Assembly: GCA_963971285.1 (NCBI GenBank)
Contig: OZ020246.1
Location: forward strand, 8,725,217-8,789,216
Source: Astropecten irregularis
Lineage: Eukaryota > Echinodermata > Asteroidea > Paxillosida > Astropectinidae
Length of the DNA stretch: 64,000 nt
Reading direction: 5' to 3'
Shown here: positions 38,706 through 52,600 of the stretch, in pieces
Layout: each line of letters starts with the position of its first letter
Position numbering within the stretch: the first letter of the stretch is position 1
Position numbers and translations under genes: made by a program
The notes under the pieces: generated by a model
What the model was told of the DNA's origin: nothing
The model's input: the letters and a program-made list of their open reading frames with translations, nothing else
Database searches by the model: none

Positions 38706-39036
38706 CATTTGGCTCTCGTTAACTTTTCAGTGCTGCATGCTACGGGCCAAGCGAGTGACCACGCACCTGCTCATTTGGCGGAAAGCTTGCAGCCACTGCC
38801 CCCGAAGAGCACAAAACTCACCAGCATTGCCACTGTCACTGAGGCAGGTCTGTACAGCCCACACTGTACTCTGTCCTGGAGTTCACATTCATCAAGTTCT
38901 ACCTGGCCTTCTTTAACTGGTGATTTTTCCGTTGGGGATGAAGTGATGAAACATATAGATCAGTCACACTAAGGACAGGTCCAGTTTAAGCATTGAAACT
39001 GTGGGACTGGTCTGCAGACAATTTCTAGGCCTCAGA

Positions 39037-40685
39037 CTAGAGACCCCACAGTTCTCTGCATTCATCCCCTTTGCAAGTTTTTATCCTATCCGCATGGACC
39101 ACTTGAGGGTTAGAGCAAGGGGTCTTTTTGATTCTGTACACCACGTCAGACAACCTGCCCAACATCATAGTACTTGGTGGCTCTGGCACAACTTGCATTG
39201 CGCAAACATCTTTACGGACACTAGCTGCCTCATCAAAGGCCAATAGAAATCCCCTCGGCGTAACCTAGCGAAAGTCTTTGCAATGCCTAAATGTCCAGCA
39301 GTCTTTTGGTCGTAGAAGTGCAGCAGAATGACAAATTTCAAGGCACTAGGACTTTCAGGCGAGGTGCTTCGGTTGGCCTGTTTGCATCCACTTGATGCAA
39401 AGGGTCCCATGCCCAATCTCCAGCTGCTCGAAATGAGCCCTCCTGAACCTAACATCCCTGTTTAGGGAAGCTACATCTTCCAAGGTGGCTCTTCACTTCG
39501 AGTCACCAACTTCCTCACCACCCTGAGGTCTCTGTCATATTCTGTTGCATTTGGGACAATATTTGGGACAATATGGTCACGACTGAGTTCTGTTGTGTCC
39601 ATGGACTCTGGGCCCTCACTTGAGTACCTGTCCGAGGATGATGCACTGGCTTTAAGAACGTGTGTGGAGATGAAGGCTGCCATCGCCAAGGGGGATGCTG
39701 CTTAACTCAGAGGTTCAGCTGCCTCTGCTAATGGTGGGGCATCCAGTTCTGACTGGTCTGCTGTCTGTTTGGTTCTACACTGTGTCTGTCCCCACCGGGG
39801 CTGGCGCAAACATATTCCACATCCAAAATGGTGCCATGGCTGATCTCCTCCTTAACCCAGTGGTCACAGTCTGGAAAACACTTCCTGGACATGGCATCCG
39901 GGTTACTGTTTCAGCTGCCTGGGTGATGCTCAATGGAAAAATTGTAGATGCTCGGCTTCTGCATCCACATTGCCAACTGCCCCTGGGATTTCAGATGCTA
40001 TACATCCATCTAATGGGTCAGTGATCTGTGTGGATTAGAACATGAGCCCCATGCAACATACAAGTAGTGGTGGCATTTATTCACAAAGGAGACCACAGCT
40101 AACAGATCCTTACACGTCAGAGTGTAGTTCCTCCGGTGAACCTTGCTTTGTCAGAGCCTTGCTACCGTATGCCACAGGGACCTCTCTGACCTCCCTGCAC
40201 TTGCGACAGCACAAAGCTGCTTGCGACAGTTTCAACTGACGCAAGCTGCAACTTGTTCCCTTGGACAGGATAGGCTAAAATGTGGTAAGAGACAAGGCGA
40301 TAAGAAAGATTTGAGGCTTTGCATGGTGACAATTTTATGTTGATCAGTTTGCTGAAACACCATGTAATAATCGTTTGTACTTTCGCACTTCTATATCGTT
40401 CGCACTTCTTGCAATTAGGTCTCAACGTTTCGACTAGTCTGCTCTAGTCCTCATCAGAAAACAAGGCGATACTTCAATGCCTCTAAGGCCTCATCACTTA
40501 TGTCAGCGACCCACATGCTGTTGTATCTCAGCCACCCCTTTGTCAATTTGCACTCTTGCTCGGCCATCAACGTGCAGCACACTGCTGTCCACTTGACGGA
40601 ACCGACAATCTGCCGGAGGCAGCTTGGGCTTGATGAGGCCTGGGGGCTCCACCCTATCCAGCCAGTGGAATCCAATGAAGCTCAC
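39037..40685 (-). pseudogene. Decayed Ty3/Gypsy pol fragment
   Basis: Read from 40685 downwards: the end of an aspartic protease region (VDGRARVQIDKG, VADISDEALEALKY), a foreign repeat where RT should be (about 40465-40300), then a damaged RNase H (40240 to about 39890) with traces of LSQVQ, LLAVVSFV, CHHYLY and IHTDH. An integrase zinc finger follows (AGHLGIAKTFARLRRGDFYW, QCKLCQ; about 39330-39165), then directly an integrase C-terminal piece (GRLSDVVYRIKKTP, VVHADRIK). RT and the integrase DDE core are missing, and stops and frameshifts are frequent. It is not the same family as the intact element at 1-9323. Confidence 0.8.
40300..40465 (-). repeat. Repeat with hammerhead-like core, inside the decayed Gypsy
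   Basis: The + strand segment with CTTTCGCACTTCTATATCG and GCAATTAGGTCTCAACG matches 32920-33065 in reverse. On the - strand 40454-40424 reads CTGATGAG, a hairpin GACTAG-loop-CTAGTC, then GAAACG. This is the arrangement of conserved boxes in hammerhead ribozymes, known from Penelope-like elements. There is one extra G at the base of the hairpin, and I could not find a convincing cleavage site. Confidence 0.5.
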
Positions 40686-40689
40686 AATT

Positions 40690-43600
40690 GCTCAGTTCTT
40701 GGTCTTACTCTCTCTCTCTCTGGTCCATGTAAATGATTTGTCTGATAATGTTCTGTCTCTGCTTGGCTCAGTCCTTGGTCTTACTCTCTCTGGTCCATGT
40801 AAATGATTTGTCTGATAATGTTCTGTCTCTGCTTGGTTCAGTTCTTGGTCTTACTCTCTCTCTCTGGTCCATGTAAATGATTTGTCTGATAATGTGCTGT
40901 CTCTGCTTGGCTCAGTTCTTGGTCTTACTCTCTCTCTCTGGTCCATGTAAATGATTTGTCTGATAATGTTCTGTCTCTGCTTGGCTCAGTTCTTGGTCTT
41001 ACTCTCTCTCTCTCTGGTCCATGTAAATGATTTGTCTGATAATGTTCTGTCTCTGCTTGGCCCAGTTCTTGGTCTTACTCTCTCTCTCTGGTCAATGTAA
41101 ATGATTTGTCTTATAATGTGCTGTCTCTGCTTGGCTCAGTTCTTGGTCTTACTCTCTCTCTGGTCCATGTAAAGGATTTGTCTGGTAATGTTCTGTCTCC
41201 CCTTGGCCCAGTTCTTGGTCTTGGTCTCTCTCTGGTCTATGTAAATGATTTGTCTGATAATGTTCTGTCTCTGCTTGGCTCAGTTCTTGGTCTTACTCTC
41301 TCTCTGGTCCATGTAAATGATTTGTCTGATTATGTTCTGTCTGTGCTTGGCTCAGTTCTTGGTCTTACTCTCTCTCTCTCTAGTCCATGTAAATGATTTG
41401 TCTGATAATGTTCTGTCTCTGCTTGGCCCAGTTCTTGGTCTTACTCTGTCTCTCTGGTCCATGTAAATGATTTGTCTGATAATGTTCTGTCTCTGCTTGG
41501 CTCAGTTCTTGGTCTTACTCTCTCTCTAGTCCATGTAAATGATTTGTCTGGTAATGTTCTGTCTCTGCTTGGCTCAGTTCTTGGTCTTACTCTCTCTTGT
41601 CCATGTAAATGATTTGTCTGGTAATGTTCTGTCTCTGCCTGGCTCAGTTGTTAGTCTTACTCTCCCCCTCTGGTCTATGTAAATGATTTGTCTGATAATG
41701 TTCTGTCTCCTCTTGGCTCAGTTCCTGGTCTTACTCTCTCTTTCTGGTCCATGTAAATGATTTGTCTGATAATGTTCTGTCTCTGCTTGGCTCAGTTCTT
41801 GGTCTTACTCTCTCTCTCTCTGGTCCATGTAAATGATTTGTCTGATAATGTTCTGTCTCTGCTTGGCTCAGTTCTTGGTCTTACTCTCTCTCTCTGGTCC
41901 ATGTAAATGATTTGTCTGATAATGTTCTGTCTCTGCTTGGCTCAGTTCCTGGTCTTACTCTCTCTTTCTGGTCCATGTAAATGATTTGTCTGATAATGTT
42001 CTGTCTCTGCTTGGCTCAGTTCTTGGTCTTACTCTCTCTCTCTCTGGTCCATGTAAATGATTTGTCTGATAATGTTCTGTCTCTGCTTGGCTCAGTTCTT
42101 GGTCTTACTCTCTCTCTTTCTGGTCCACGTAAATGATTTGTCTGATAATGTTCTGTCTCTGCTTGGCTCAGTTCTTGGTCTTACTCTCTCTCTCTCTGGT
42201 CCATGTAAATGATTTGTCTGATAATGTTCTGTCTCTGCTTGGCCCAGTCCTTGGTCTTACTCTCTCTGTTCCATGTAAATGATTTGTCTGATAATGTTCT
42301 GTCTCTGCTTGGCTCCGTTCCTGGTCTTACTCTCTCTCTGGTCCATGTAAATGATTTGTCTGATAATGTTCTGTCTCTGCTTGGCTCAGTTCTTGGTCTT
42401 ACTCTCTCTCTGGTCCATGTAAATGATTTGTCTGATAATGTTCTGTCTCTGCTTGGCTCAGTTCTTGGTCTTACTCTCTCTCTGGTCCATGTAAATGATT
42501 TGTCTGATAATGTTCTGTCTCTGCTTGGCTCAGTTCTTGGTCTTACTCTCTCTCTCTGGTCCATGTGAATGATTTGTCTGATAATGTTCTGTCTCTGCTT
42601 GGCCCAGTCCTTGGTCTTACTCTCTCTGTTCCATGTAAATGATTTGTCTGATAATGTTCTGTCTCTGCTTGGCTCCGTTCCTGGTCTTACTCTCTCTCTG
42701 GTCCATGTAAATGATTTGTCTGATAATGTTCTGTCTCTGCTTGGCTCAGTTCTTGGTCCTACTGTCTCTCTGGTCCATGTAAATGATTTGTCTGATAATG
42801 TTCTGTCTCTGCTTGACTCAGTTCTTGGTCTTACTCTCTCTCTGGTCTATGTAAATGATTTGTCTGATAATGTTCTGTCTCTGCTTGACTCAGTTCTTGG
42901 TCTTACTCTCTCTCTGGTCTATGTAAATGATTTGTCTGATAATGTTCTGTCTCTGCTTGGCTCAGTTCTTGGTCTTACTCTCTCTCTCTGGTCCATGTGA
43001 ATGATTTGTCTGGTAATGTTCTGTCTCTGCTTGGCTCAGTCCTTGGTCTTACTCTCTCTGTTCCATGTAAATGATTTGTCTGATAATGTTCTGTCTCTGC
43101 TTGGCTCAGTTCCTGGTCTTACTCTGTCTCTGGTCCATGTGAATGATTTGTCTGATAATGTTCTGTCCCTGCTTGGCTCCGTTCCTGGTCTTACTCTCTC
43201 TCTGGTCCATGTAAATGATTTGTCTGATAATGTTCTGTCTCTGCTTGGCTCCGTTCCTGGTCTTACTCTCTCTCTGGTCCATGTAAATGATTTGTCTGAT
43301 AATGCTCTGTCTCTGCTTGGCTCAGTTCCTGGTCTTACTCTGTCTCTGGTCCATGTGAATGATTTGTCTGATAATGTTCTGTCCCTGCTTGGCTCAGTTC
43401 CTGGTCTTACTCTCTCTCTCTCTGGTCCATGTAAATGATTTGTCTGATAATGTGCTGTCTCTGCTTGACTCAGTTCTTGGTCTTACTCTCTCTCTGGTCC
43501 ATGTAAATGATTTGTCTGATAATGTTCTGTCTCTGCTTGGCTCAGTTCTTGGTCCTACTGTCTCTCTGGTCCATGTAAATGATTTGTCTGATAATGTTCT

Positions 43601-46600
43601 GTCTCTGCTTGACTCAGTTCTTGGTCTTACTCTCTCTCTGGTCTATGTAAATGATTTGTCTGATAATGTTCTGTCTCTGCTTGACTCAGTTCTTGGTCTT
43701 ACTCTCTCTCTGGTCTATGTAAATGATTTGTCTGATAATGTTCTGTCTCTGCTTGGCTCAGTTCTTGGTCTTACTCTCTCTGGTCCATGTAAATGATTTG
43801 TCTGGTAATGTTCTGTCTCTGCCTGGCTCAGTTGTTGGTCTTACTCTCCCCCTCTGGTCCATGTAAATGATTTGTCTGATAATGTTCTGTCTCTGCTTGG
43901 CTCAGTTGTTGGTCTTATTTTCTCTCTGGTCCATGTAAATGATTTGTCTGATAATGTTCTGTCTCTGCTTGGCTCAGTTCTTGGTCTTACTCTCTCTGGT
44001 CCATGTAAATGATTTGTCTGGTAATGTTCTGTCTCTGCTTGGCTCAGTTCTTGGTCTTACTCTCTCTCTCTGGTCCATGTAAATGATTTGTCTGATAATG
44101 TTCTGTCTCTGCTTGACTCAGTTCTTGGTCTTACTCTCTCTCTCTGGTCCATGTAAATGATTTGTCTGATAATGTTCTGTCTCTGCTTGGCTCAGTTCTT
44201 GGTCTTACTCTCTCTCTCTGGTCCATGTAAATGATTTGTCTGATAATGTTCTGTCTCTGCTTGACTCAGTTCTTGGTCTTACTCTCTCTCTCTGGTCCAT
44301 GTAAATGATTTGTCTGATAATGTTCTGTCTCTGCTTGGCTGAGTTCCTGGTCTTACTCTCTCTCTCTGGTCCATGTAAATGATTTGTCTGATAATGTTCT
44401 GTCTCTGCTTGACTCAGTTCTTGGTCTTACTCTCTCTCTGGTCTATGTAAATGATTTGTCTGATAATGTTCTGTCTCTGCTTGGCTCAGTTCTTGGTCTT
44501 ACTCTCTCTCTGGTCCATGTAAATGATTTGTCTGATAATGTTCTGTCTCTGCTTGGCTCAGTTCTTGGTCTTACTCTCTCTCTGGTCCATGTAAATGATT
44601 TGTCTGATAATGCTCTGTCTCTGCTTGGCTCAGTTCTTGGTCTTACTCTCTCTCTGGTCCATGTAAATGATTTGTCTGATAATGTTCTGTCTCTGCTTGG
44701 CTCAGTTCTTGGTCTTACTCTCTCTCTCTCTGGTCCATGTAAATGATTTGTCTGATAATGTTCTGTCTCTGCTTGGCTCAGTCCTTGGTCTTACTCTCTC
44801 TGGTCCATGTAAATGATTTGTCTGATAATGTTCTGTCTCTGCTTGGCTCAGTTCCTGGTCTAACTCTCTCTCTGGTCCATGTAAATGATTTGTCTGATAA
44901 TGTTCTGTCTCTGCTTGGCTCAGTTCTTGGTCTTACTCTCTCTCTGGTCCATGTAAATGATTTGTCTGATAATGTTCTGTCAATGATTTGGCTCAGTTCT
45001 TGGTCTTACTCTCTCTGGTCCATGTAAATGATTTGTCTGATAATGTTCTGTCTCTGCTTGGCTCAGTTCTTGGTCTTACTCTCTCTCTGGTCCATGTAAA
45101 TGATTTGTCTGATAATGCTCTGTCAATGATTTGGCTCAGTTCTTGGTCTTACTCTCTCTGGTCCATGTAAATGATTTGTCTGATAATGTTCTGTCTCTGC
45201 TTGGCTCAGTTCTTGGTCTTACTCTCTCTCTGGTCCATGTAAATGATTTGTCTGATAATGTTCTGTCTCTGCTTGGCTCAGTTCTTGGTCTTACTCTCTC
45301 TCTGGTCCATGTAAATGATTTGTCTGATAATGTTCTGTCTCTGCTTGGCTCAGTTCTTGGTCTTACTCTCTCTCTGGTCAATGTAAATGATTTGTCTGAT
45401 AATGTTCTGTCTCTGCTTGGCTCAGTTCCTGGTCTTACTCTCTCTCTCTGGTCCATGTAAATGATTTGTCTGATAATGTTCTGTCTCTGCTTGGCTCAGT
45501 TCTTGGTCTTACTCTCTCTCTGGTCCATGTAAATGATTTGTCTGATAATGTTCGGTCTCTGCTTGGCTCAGTTCTTGGTCTTACTCTCTCTCTGGTCCAT
45601 GTAAATGATTTGTCTGATAATGTTCTGTCCCTGCTTGGCTCAGTTCTTGGTCTTACTCTCTCTCTCTGGTCCATGTAAATGATTTGTCTGATAATGTTCT
45701 GTCTCTGCTTGGCTCAGTTCTTGGTCTTACTCTCTCTCTCTCTGGTCCATGTAAATGATTTGTCTGATAATGTTCTGTCTCTGCTTGGCTCAGTTCTTGG
45801 TCTTACTCTCTCTCTGGTCCATGTAAATGATTTGTCTGATAATGTTCTGTCTCTGCTTGGCTCAGTTCTTGGTCTTACTTTCTCTCTCTGGTCCATGTAA
45901 ATGATTTGTCTGATAATGTTCTGTCTCTGCTTGGCTCAGTTCTTGGTCTTACTCTCTCTCTCTCTGGTCCATGTAAATGATTTGTCTGATAATGTTCTGT
46001 CTCTGCTTGGCTCAGTTCTTGGTCTTACTCTCTCTCTCTCTCTCTCTGGTCCATGTAAATGAATTGTCTGATAATGTTCTGTCTCTGCTTGGCTCAGTTC
46101 TTGGTCTTACTCTCTCTCTCTCTCTCTCTGGTCCATGTAAATGAATTGTCTGATAATGTTCTGTCTCTGCTTGGCTCAGTTATTGGTCTTACTCTCTCTC
46201 TTGTCCATGTTAATGATTTGTCTGATAATGTTCTGTCTCTGCTTGGCTCAGTTATTGGTCTTACTCTCTCTCTTGTCCATGTAAATGATTTGTCTGATAA
46301 TGTTCTGTCTCTGCTTGGCTCAGTTCTTGGTCTTACTCTCTCTCTCTCTGGTCCATGTAAATGATTTGTCTGATAATGTTCTGTCTCTGCTTGGCTCAGT
46401 TCTTGGTCTTACTCTCTCTGTCTCTGGTCCATGTAAATGATTTGTCTGATAATGTTCTGTCTCTGCTTGGCTCAGTTCTTGGTCTTACTCTCTCTGTTCC
46501 ATGTAAATGATTTGTCTGATAATGTTCTGTCTCTGCTTGGCTCAGTTCTTGGTCTTACTCTCTCTCTGGTCCATGTAAATGATTTGTCTGATAATGTTCT

Positions 46601-49600
46601 GTCTCTGCTTGGCTCAGTTCTTGGTCCTACTGTCTCTCTGGTCCATGTAAATGATTTGTCTGATAATGTTCTGTCTTTGCTTGGCTCAGTTCTTGGTCTT
46701 ACTCTCTCTCTCTCTCTCTCTGGTCCATGTAAATGATTTGTCTGATAATGTTCTGTCCCTGCTTGGCTCAGTTCTTGGTCTTACTCTCTCTCTGGTCCAT
46801 GTAAATGATTTGTCTGATAATGTTCTGTCTCTGCTTGGCTCAGTTATTGGTCTTACTCTCTCTCTTGTCCATGTAAATGATTTGTCTGATAATGTTCTGT
46901 CTCTGCTTGGCTCAGTTCTTGGTCTTACTCTCTCTCTCTCTGGTCCATGTAAATGATTTGTCTGATAATGTTCTGTCTCTGCTTGGCTCAGTTCTTGGTC
47001 TTACTCTCTCTGTCTCTGGTCCATGTAAATGATTTGTCTGATAATGTTCTGTCTCTGCTTGGCTCAGTTCTTGGTCTTACTCTCTCTGTTCCATGTAAAT
47101 GATTTGTCTGATAATGTTCTGTCTCTGCTTGGCTCAGTTCTTGGTCTTACTCTCTCTCTGGTCCATGTAAATGATTTGTCTGATAATGTTCTGTCTCTGC
47201 TTGGCTCAGTTCTTGGTCCTACTGTCTCTCTGGTCCATGTAAATGATTTGTCTGATAATGTTCTGTCTTTGCTTGGCTCAGTTCTTGGTCTTACTCTCTC
47301 TCTCTCTCTCTCTCTCTGGTCCATGTAAATGAATTGTCTGATAATGTTCTGTCTCTGCTTGGCTCAGTTATTGGTCTTACTCTCTCTCTTGTCCATGTAA
47401 ATGATTTGTCTGATAATGTTCTGTCTCTGCTTGGCTCAGTTCTTGGTCTTACTCTCTCTGGTCCATGTAAATGATTTGTCTGATAATGTTCTGTCTCTGC
47501 TTGGCTCAGTTATTGGTCTTACTCTCTCTCTTGTCCATGTAAATGATTTGTCTGATAATGTTCTGTCTCTGCTTGGCTCAGTTCTTGGTCTTACTCTCTC
47601 TCTGATCCATGTAAATGATTTGTCTGATAATGTTCTGTCTCTGCTTGGCCCAGTTCTTGGTCTTACTTTCTCTCTCTGGTCCATGTAAATGATTTGTCTG
47701 GTAATGTTCTGTCTCCCCTTGGCCCAGTTCTTGGTCTTACTCTCTCTCTCTCTGGTCCATGTAAATGATTTGTCTGATAATGTTCTGTCTCTGCTTGGCT
47801 CAGTTATTGGTCTTACTCTCTCTCTTGTCCATGTAAATGATTTGTCTGATAATGTTCTGTCTCTGCTTGGCTCAGTTCTTGGTCTTACTCTCTCTCTCTC
47901 TGGTCCATGTAAATGATTTGTCTGATAATGCTCTGTCTCTGCTTGGCTCAGTTCTTGGTCTTACTCTCTCTCTAGTCCATGTAAATGAATTGTCTGATAA
48001 TGTTCTGTCTCTGCTTGGCTCAGTTATTGGTCTTACTCTCTCTCTGGTCCATGTAAATGATTTGTCTGATAATGTTCTGTCTCTGCTTGGCTCAGTTCTT
48101 GGTCTTACTCTCTCTCTAGTCCATGTAAATGAATTGTCTGATAATGTTCTGTCTCTGCTTGGCTCAGTTATTGGTCTTACTCTCTCTCTTGTCCATGTAA
48201 ATGATTTGTCTGATAATGTTCTGTCTCTGCTTGGCTCAGTTCTTGGTCTTACTCTCTCTCTGGTCCATGTAAATGATTTGTCTGATAATGTTCTGTCTCT
48301 GCTTGGCTCAGTTCTTGGTCTTACTCTCTCTCTGGTCCATGTAAATGATTTGTCTGATAATGTTCTGTCTCTGCTTGGCTCAGTTCTTGGTCTTACTCTC
48401 TCTCTGGTCCATGTAAATGATTTGTCTGATTATGTTCTGTTTCTGTTTTGCTCAGTTCTTGGTCTTACTCTGTCTCTGGTCCATGTAAATGATTTGTGTG
48501 ATAATGTTCTGTCTCTGCTTGGCTCAGTTATTGGTTTTACTCTCTCTCTGATCCATGTAAATGATTTGTCTGATAATGTTCTGTTTCTGTTTGGCTCCGT
48601 TCTTGGTCTTACTCTGTCTCTATCCACGTAAATGATTTGTCTGATAATGTTCTGTTTCTGTTTGGCTCAGTTCTTGGTCTTACTCTCTCTCTAGTCCATG
48701 TAAATGATTTGTCTGATAATGTTCTGTTTCTGTTTGGCTCAGTTCTTGGTCTTACTCTCTCTCTAGTCCATGTAAATGATTTGTCTGATAATGTTCTGTT
48801 TCTGTTTGGCTCAGTTCTTGGTCTTACTCTCTCTCTAGTCCATGTAAATGATTTGTCTGATAATGTTCTGTCTCTGCTTGGCTCAGTTCTTGGTCTTACT
48901 CTCTCTCTGGTCCATGTAAATGATTTGTCTGATAATGTTCTGTCTCTGCTTGGCTCAGTTCTTGGTCTTACTCTCTCTCTCTGGTCCATGTAAATGATTT
49001 GTCTGGTAATGTTCTGTCTCTGCTTGGCCCAGTTCTTGGTCTTACTCTCTGTCTAGTCAATGATTTGTCTGATAATGTTCTGTCTCTGCTTGGCCCAGTT
49101 CTTGGTCTTACTTTCTCTCTCTGGTCCATGTAAATGATTTGTCTGATAATGTTCTGTCTCTGCTTGGCCCAGTTCTTGGTCTTACTTTCTCTCTCTGGTC
49201 CATGTAAATGATTTGTCTGATAATGTTCTGTCTCTGCTTGGCTCAGTTCTTGGTCTTACTCTCTCTCTCTGGTCCATGTAAATGATTTGTCTGGTAATGT
49301 TCTGTCTCTGCTTGGCCCAGTTCTTGGTCTTACTCTCTCTCTGGTCCATGTAAATGATTTGTCTGGTAATGTTCTGTCTCTGCTTGGCCCAGTTCTTGGT
49401 CTTACTCTCTCTCTGATCCATGTAAATGATTTGTCTGATAATGTTCTGTCTCTGCTTGGCCCAGTTCTTGGTCTTACTCTCTGTCTAGTCAATGATTTGT
49501 CTGATAATGTTCTGTCTCTGCTTGGCTCAGTTCTTGGTCTTACTCTCTCTCTGATCCATGTAAATGATTTGTCTGATAATGTTCTGTCTCTTCTTGGCCC

Positions 49601-52600
49601 AGTTCTTGGTCTTACTCTCTCTCTGATCCATGTAAATGATTTGTCTGATAATGTTCTGTCTCTGCTTGGCTCAGTTCTTGGTCTTACTCTCTCTCCCTGG
49701 TCCATGTAAATGATTTGTCTGGTAATGTTCTGTCTCTGCTTGGCCCAGTTCTTGGTCTTACTCTCTGTCTAGTCAATGATTTGTCTGATAATGTTCTGTC
49801 TCTGCTTGGCCCAGTTCTTGGTCTTACTTTCTCTCTCTGGTCCATGTAAATGATTTGTCTGATAATGTTCTGTCTCTGCTTGGCTCAGTTCTTGGTCTTA
49901 CTCTCTCTCTGGTCCATGTGAATGATTTGTCTGATAATGTTCTGTCTCTGCTTGGCCCAGTTCTTGGTCTTACTCTCTCTCTGGTCCATGTAAATGATTT
50001 GTCTGGTAATGTTCTGTCTCTGCTTGGCCCAGTTCTTGGTCTTACTCTCTCTCTGATCCATGTAAATGATTTGTCTGATAATGTTCTGTCTCTTCTTGGC
50101 CCAGTTCTTGGTCTTACTCTCTCTCTGATCCATGTAAATGATTTGTCTGATAATGTTCTGTCTCTTCTTGGCCCAGTTCTTGGTCTTACTCTCTCTCTGA
50201 TCCATGTAAATGATTTGTCTGATAATGTTCTGTCTCTGCTTGGCTCAGTTCTTGGTCTTACTCTCTCTCCCTGGTCCATGTAAATGATTTGTCTGATAAT
50301 GTTCTGTCTCTGCTTGGCTAAGTTATTGGTCTTACTCTCTCTCTGGTCCATGTAAATGATTTGTCTGATAATGTTCTGTCTCTGCTTGGCTCAGTTCTTG
50401 GTCTTACTCTCTCTCTGATCCATGTAAATGATTTGTCTGATAATGTTCTGTCTCTGCTTGGCTCAGTTCTTGGTCTTACTCTCTCTCTCTGGTCCATGTA
50501 AATGATTTGTCTGGTAATTATGTTCTGTCTCTGCTTGGCCCAGTTCTTGGTCTTACTCTCTCTCTGATCCATGTAAATGATTTGTCTGATAATGTTCTGT
50601 CTCTGCTTGGCCCAGTTCTTGGTCTTACTCTCTCTCTGATCCATGTAAATGATTTGTCTGATAATGTTCTGTCTCTGCTTGGCCCAGTTCTTGGTCTTTC
50701 TCTCTCTCTCTGGTCCATGTAAATGATTTGTCTGATAATGTTCTGTCTCTGCTTGGCCCAGTTCTTGGTCTTACTCTCTCTCTCTGGTCCATGTAAATGA
50801 TTTGTCTGGTAATGTTCTGTCTCCCCTTGGCCCAGTTCTTGGTCTTGGTCTCTCTCTGGTCCATGTAAATGATTTGTCTGATAATGTTCTGTCTCTGCTT
50901 GGCTCAGTTCTTGGTCTTACTCTCTCTCTGGTCCATGTAAATGATTTGTCTGGTAATGTTCTGTCTCTGCTTGGCCCAGTTCTTGGTCTTACTCTCTCTC
51001 TGGTCCATGTAAATGATTTGTCTGATAATGTTCTGTCTCTGCTTGGCCCAGTTCTTGGTCTTACTTTCTCTCTCTGGTCCATGTAAATGATTTGTCTGAT
51101 AATGTTCTGTCTCTGCTTGGCTCAGTTCTTGGTCTTACTCTCTCTCTCTGGTCCATGTAAATGATTTGTCTGATAATGTTCTGTCTCTGCTTGGCCCAGT
51201 TCTTGGTCTTACTTTCTCTCTCTGGTCCATGTAAATGATTTGTCTGATAATGTTCTGTCTCTGCTTGGCCCAGTTCTTGGTCTTACTTTCTCTCTCTGGT
51301 CCATGTAAATGATTTGTCTGATAATGTTCTGTCTCTGCTTGGCTCAGTTCTTGGTCTTACTCTGTCTCTGGTCCATGTGAATGATTTGTCTGGTAATGTT
51401 CTGTCTCTGCTTGGCTCAGTTCTTGGTCTTACTCTCTCTCTCTCTGGTCCATGTAAATGATTTGTCTGATAATGTTCTGTCTCTGCTTGGCTCAGTTCTT
51501 GGTCTTACTCTCTCTCTCTGGTCCATGTAAATGATTTGTCTGATAATGCTCTGTCTCTGCTTGGCTCAGTTCTTGGTCTTACTCTCTCTCTGGTCCATGT
51601 AAATGATTTGTCTGATAATGTTCTGTCTCTTCTTGGCCCAGTTCTTGGTCTTACTCTCTCTCTGGTCCATGTAAATGATTTGTCTGATAATGTTCTGTCT
51701 CTGCTTGGCTCAGTTCTTGGTCTTACTCTCTCTGGTCCATGTAAATGATTTGTCTGATAATGTTCTGTCTCTGCTTGGCCCAGTCCTTGGTCTTACTCTC
51801 TCTGTTCCATGTAAATGATTTGTCTGATAATGTTCTGTCTCTGCTTGGCTCAGTTCTTGGTCTTACTCTCTCTCTGGTCCATGTAAATGATTTGTCTGAT
51901 AATGTTCTGTCTCTGCTTGGCTCAGTTCTTGGTCTTACTCTCTCTCTGGTCCATGTAAATGATTTGTCTGATAATGTTCTGTCTCTGCTTGGCTCAGTTC
52001 TTGGTCTTACTCTCTCTCTGGTCCATGTAAATGATTTGTCTGATAATGTTCTGTCTCTGCTTGGCTCAGTTCTTGGTCTTACTCTCTCTCTCTGGTCCAT
52101 GTAAATGATTTGTCTGATAATGTTCTGTCTCTGCTTGGCCCAGTTCTTGGTCTTACTCTCTCTCTGGTCCATGTAAATGATTTGTCTGATAATGTTCTGT
52201 CTCTGCTTGGCTCAGTTCTTGGTCTTACTCTCTCTCTGGTCCATGTAAATGATTTGTCTGATAATGTTCTGTCTCTGCTTGGCTCAGTTCTTGGTCTTAC
52301 TCTCTCTCTGGTCCATGTAAATGATTTGTCTGATAATGTTCTGTCTCTGCTTGGCTCAGTTCTTGGTCTTACTCTCTCTGGTCCATGTAAATGATTTGTC
52401 TGATAATGTTCTGTCTCTGCTTGGCTCAGTTCTTGGTCTTACTCTCTCTCTGGTCCATGTAAATGATTTGTCTGATTATGTTCTGTTTCTGTTTTGCTCA
52501 GTTCTTGGTCTTACTCTGTCTCTGGTCCATGTAAATGATTTGTGTGATAATGTTCTGTCTCTGCTTGGCTCAGTTCTTGGTCTTACTCTCTCTCTGATCC

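Noticed and set aside
37002..38972. Long + strand frames of 313, 477 and 265 codons
   Set aside because: They lie in a 42-bp minisatellite, overlap each other in different frames, and consist of a 14-residue low-complexity repeat. Period divisible by three explains them.
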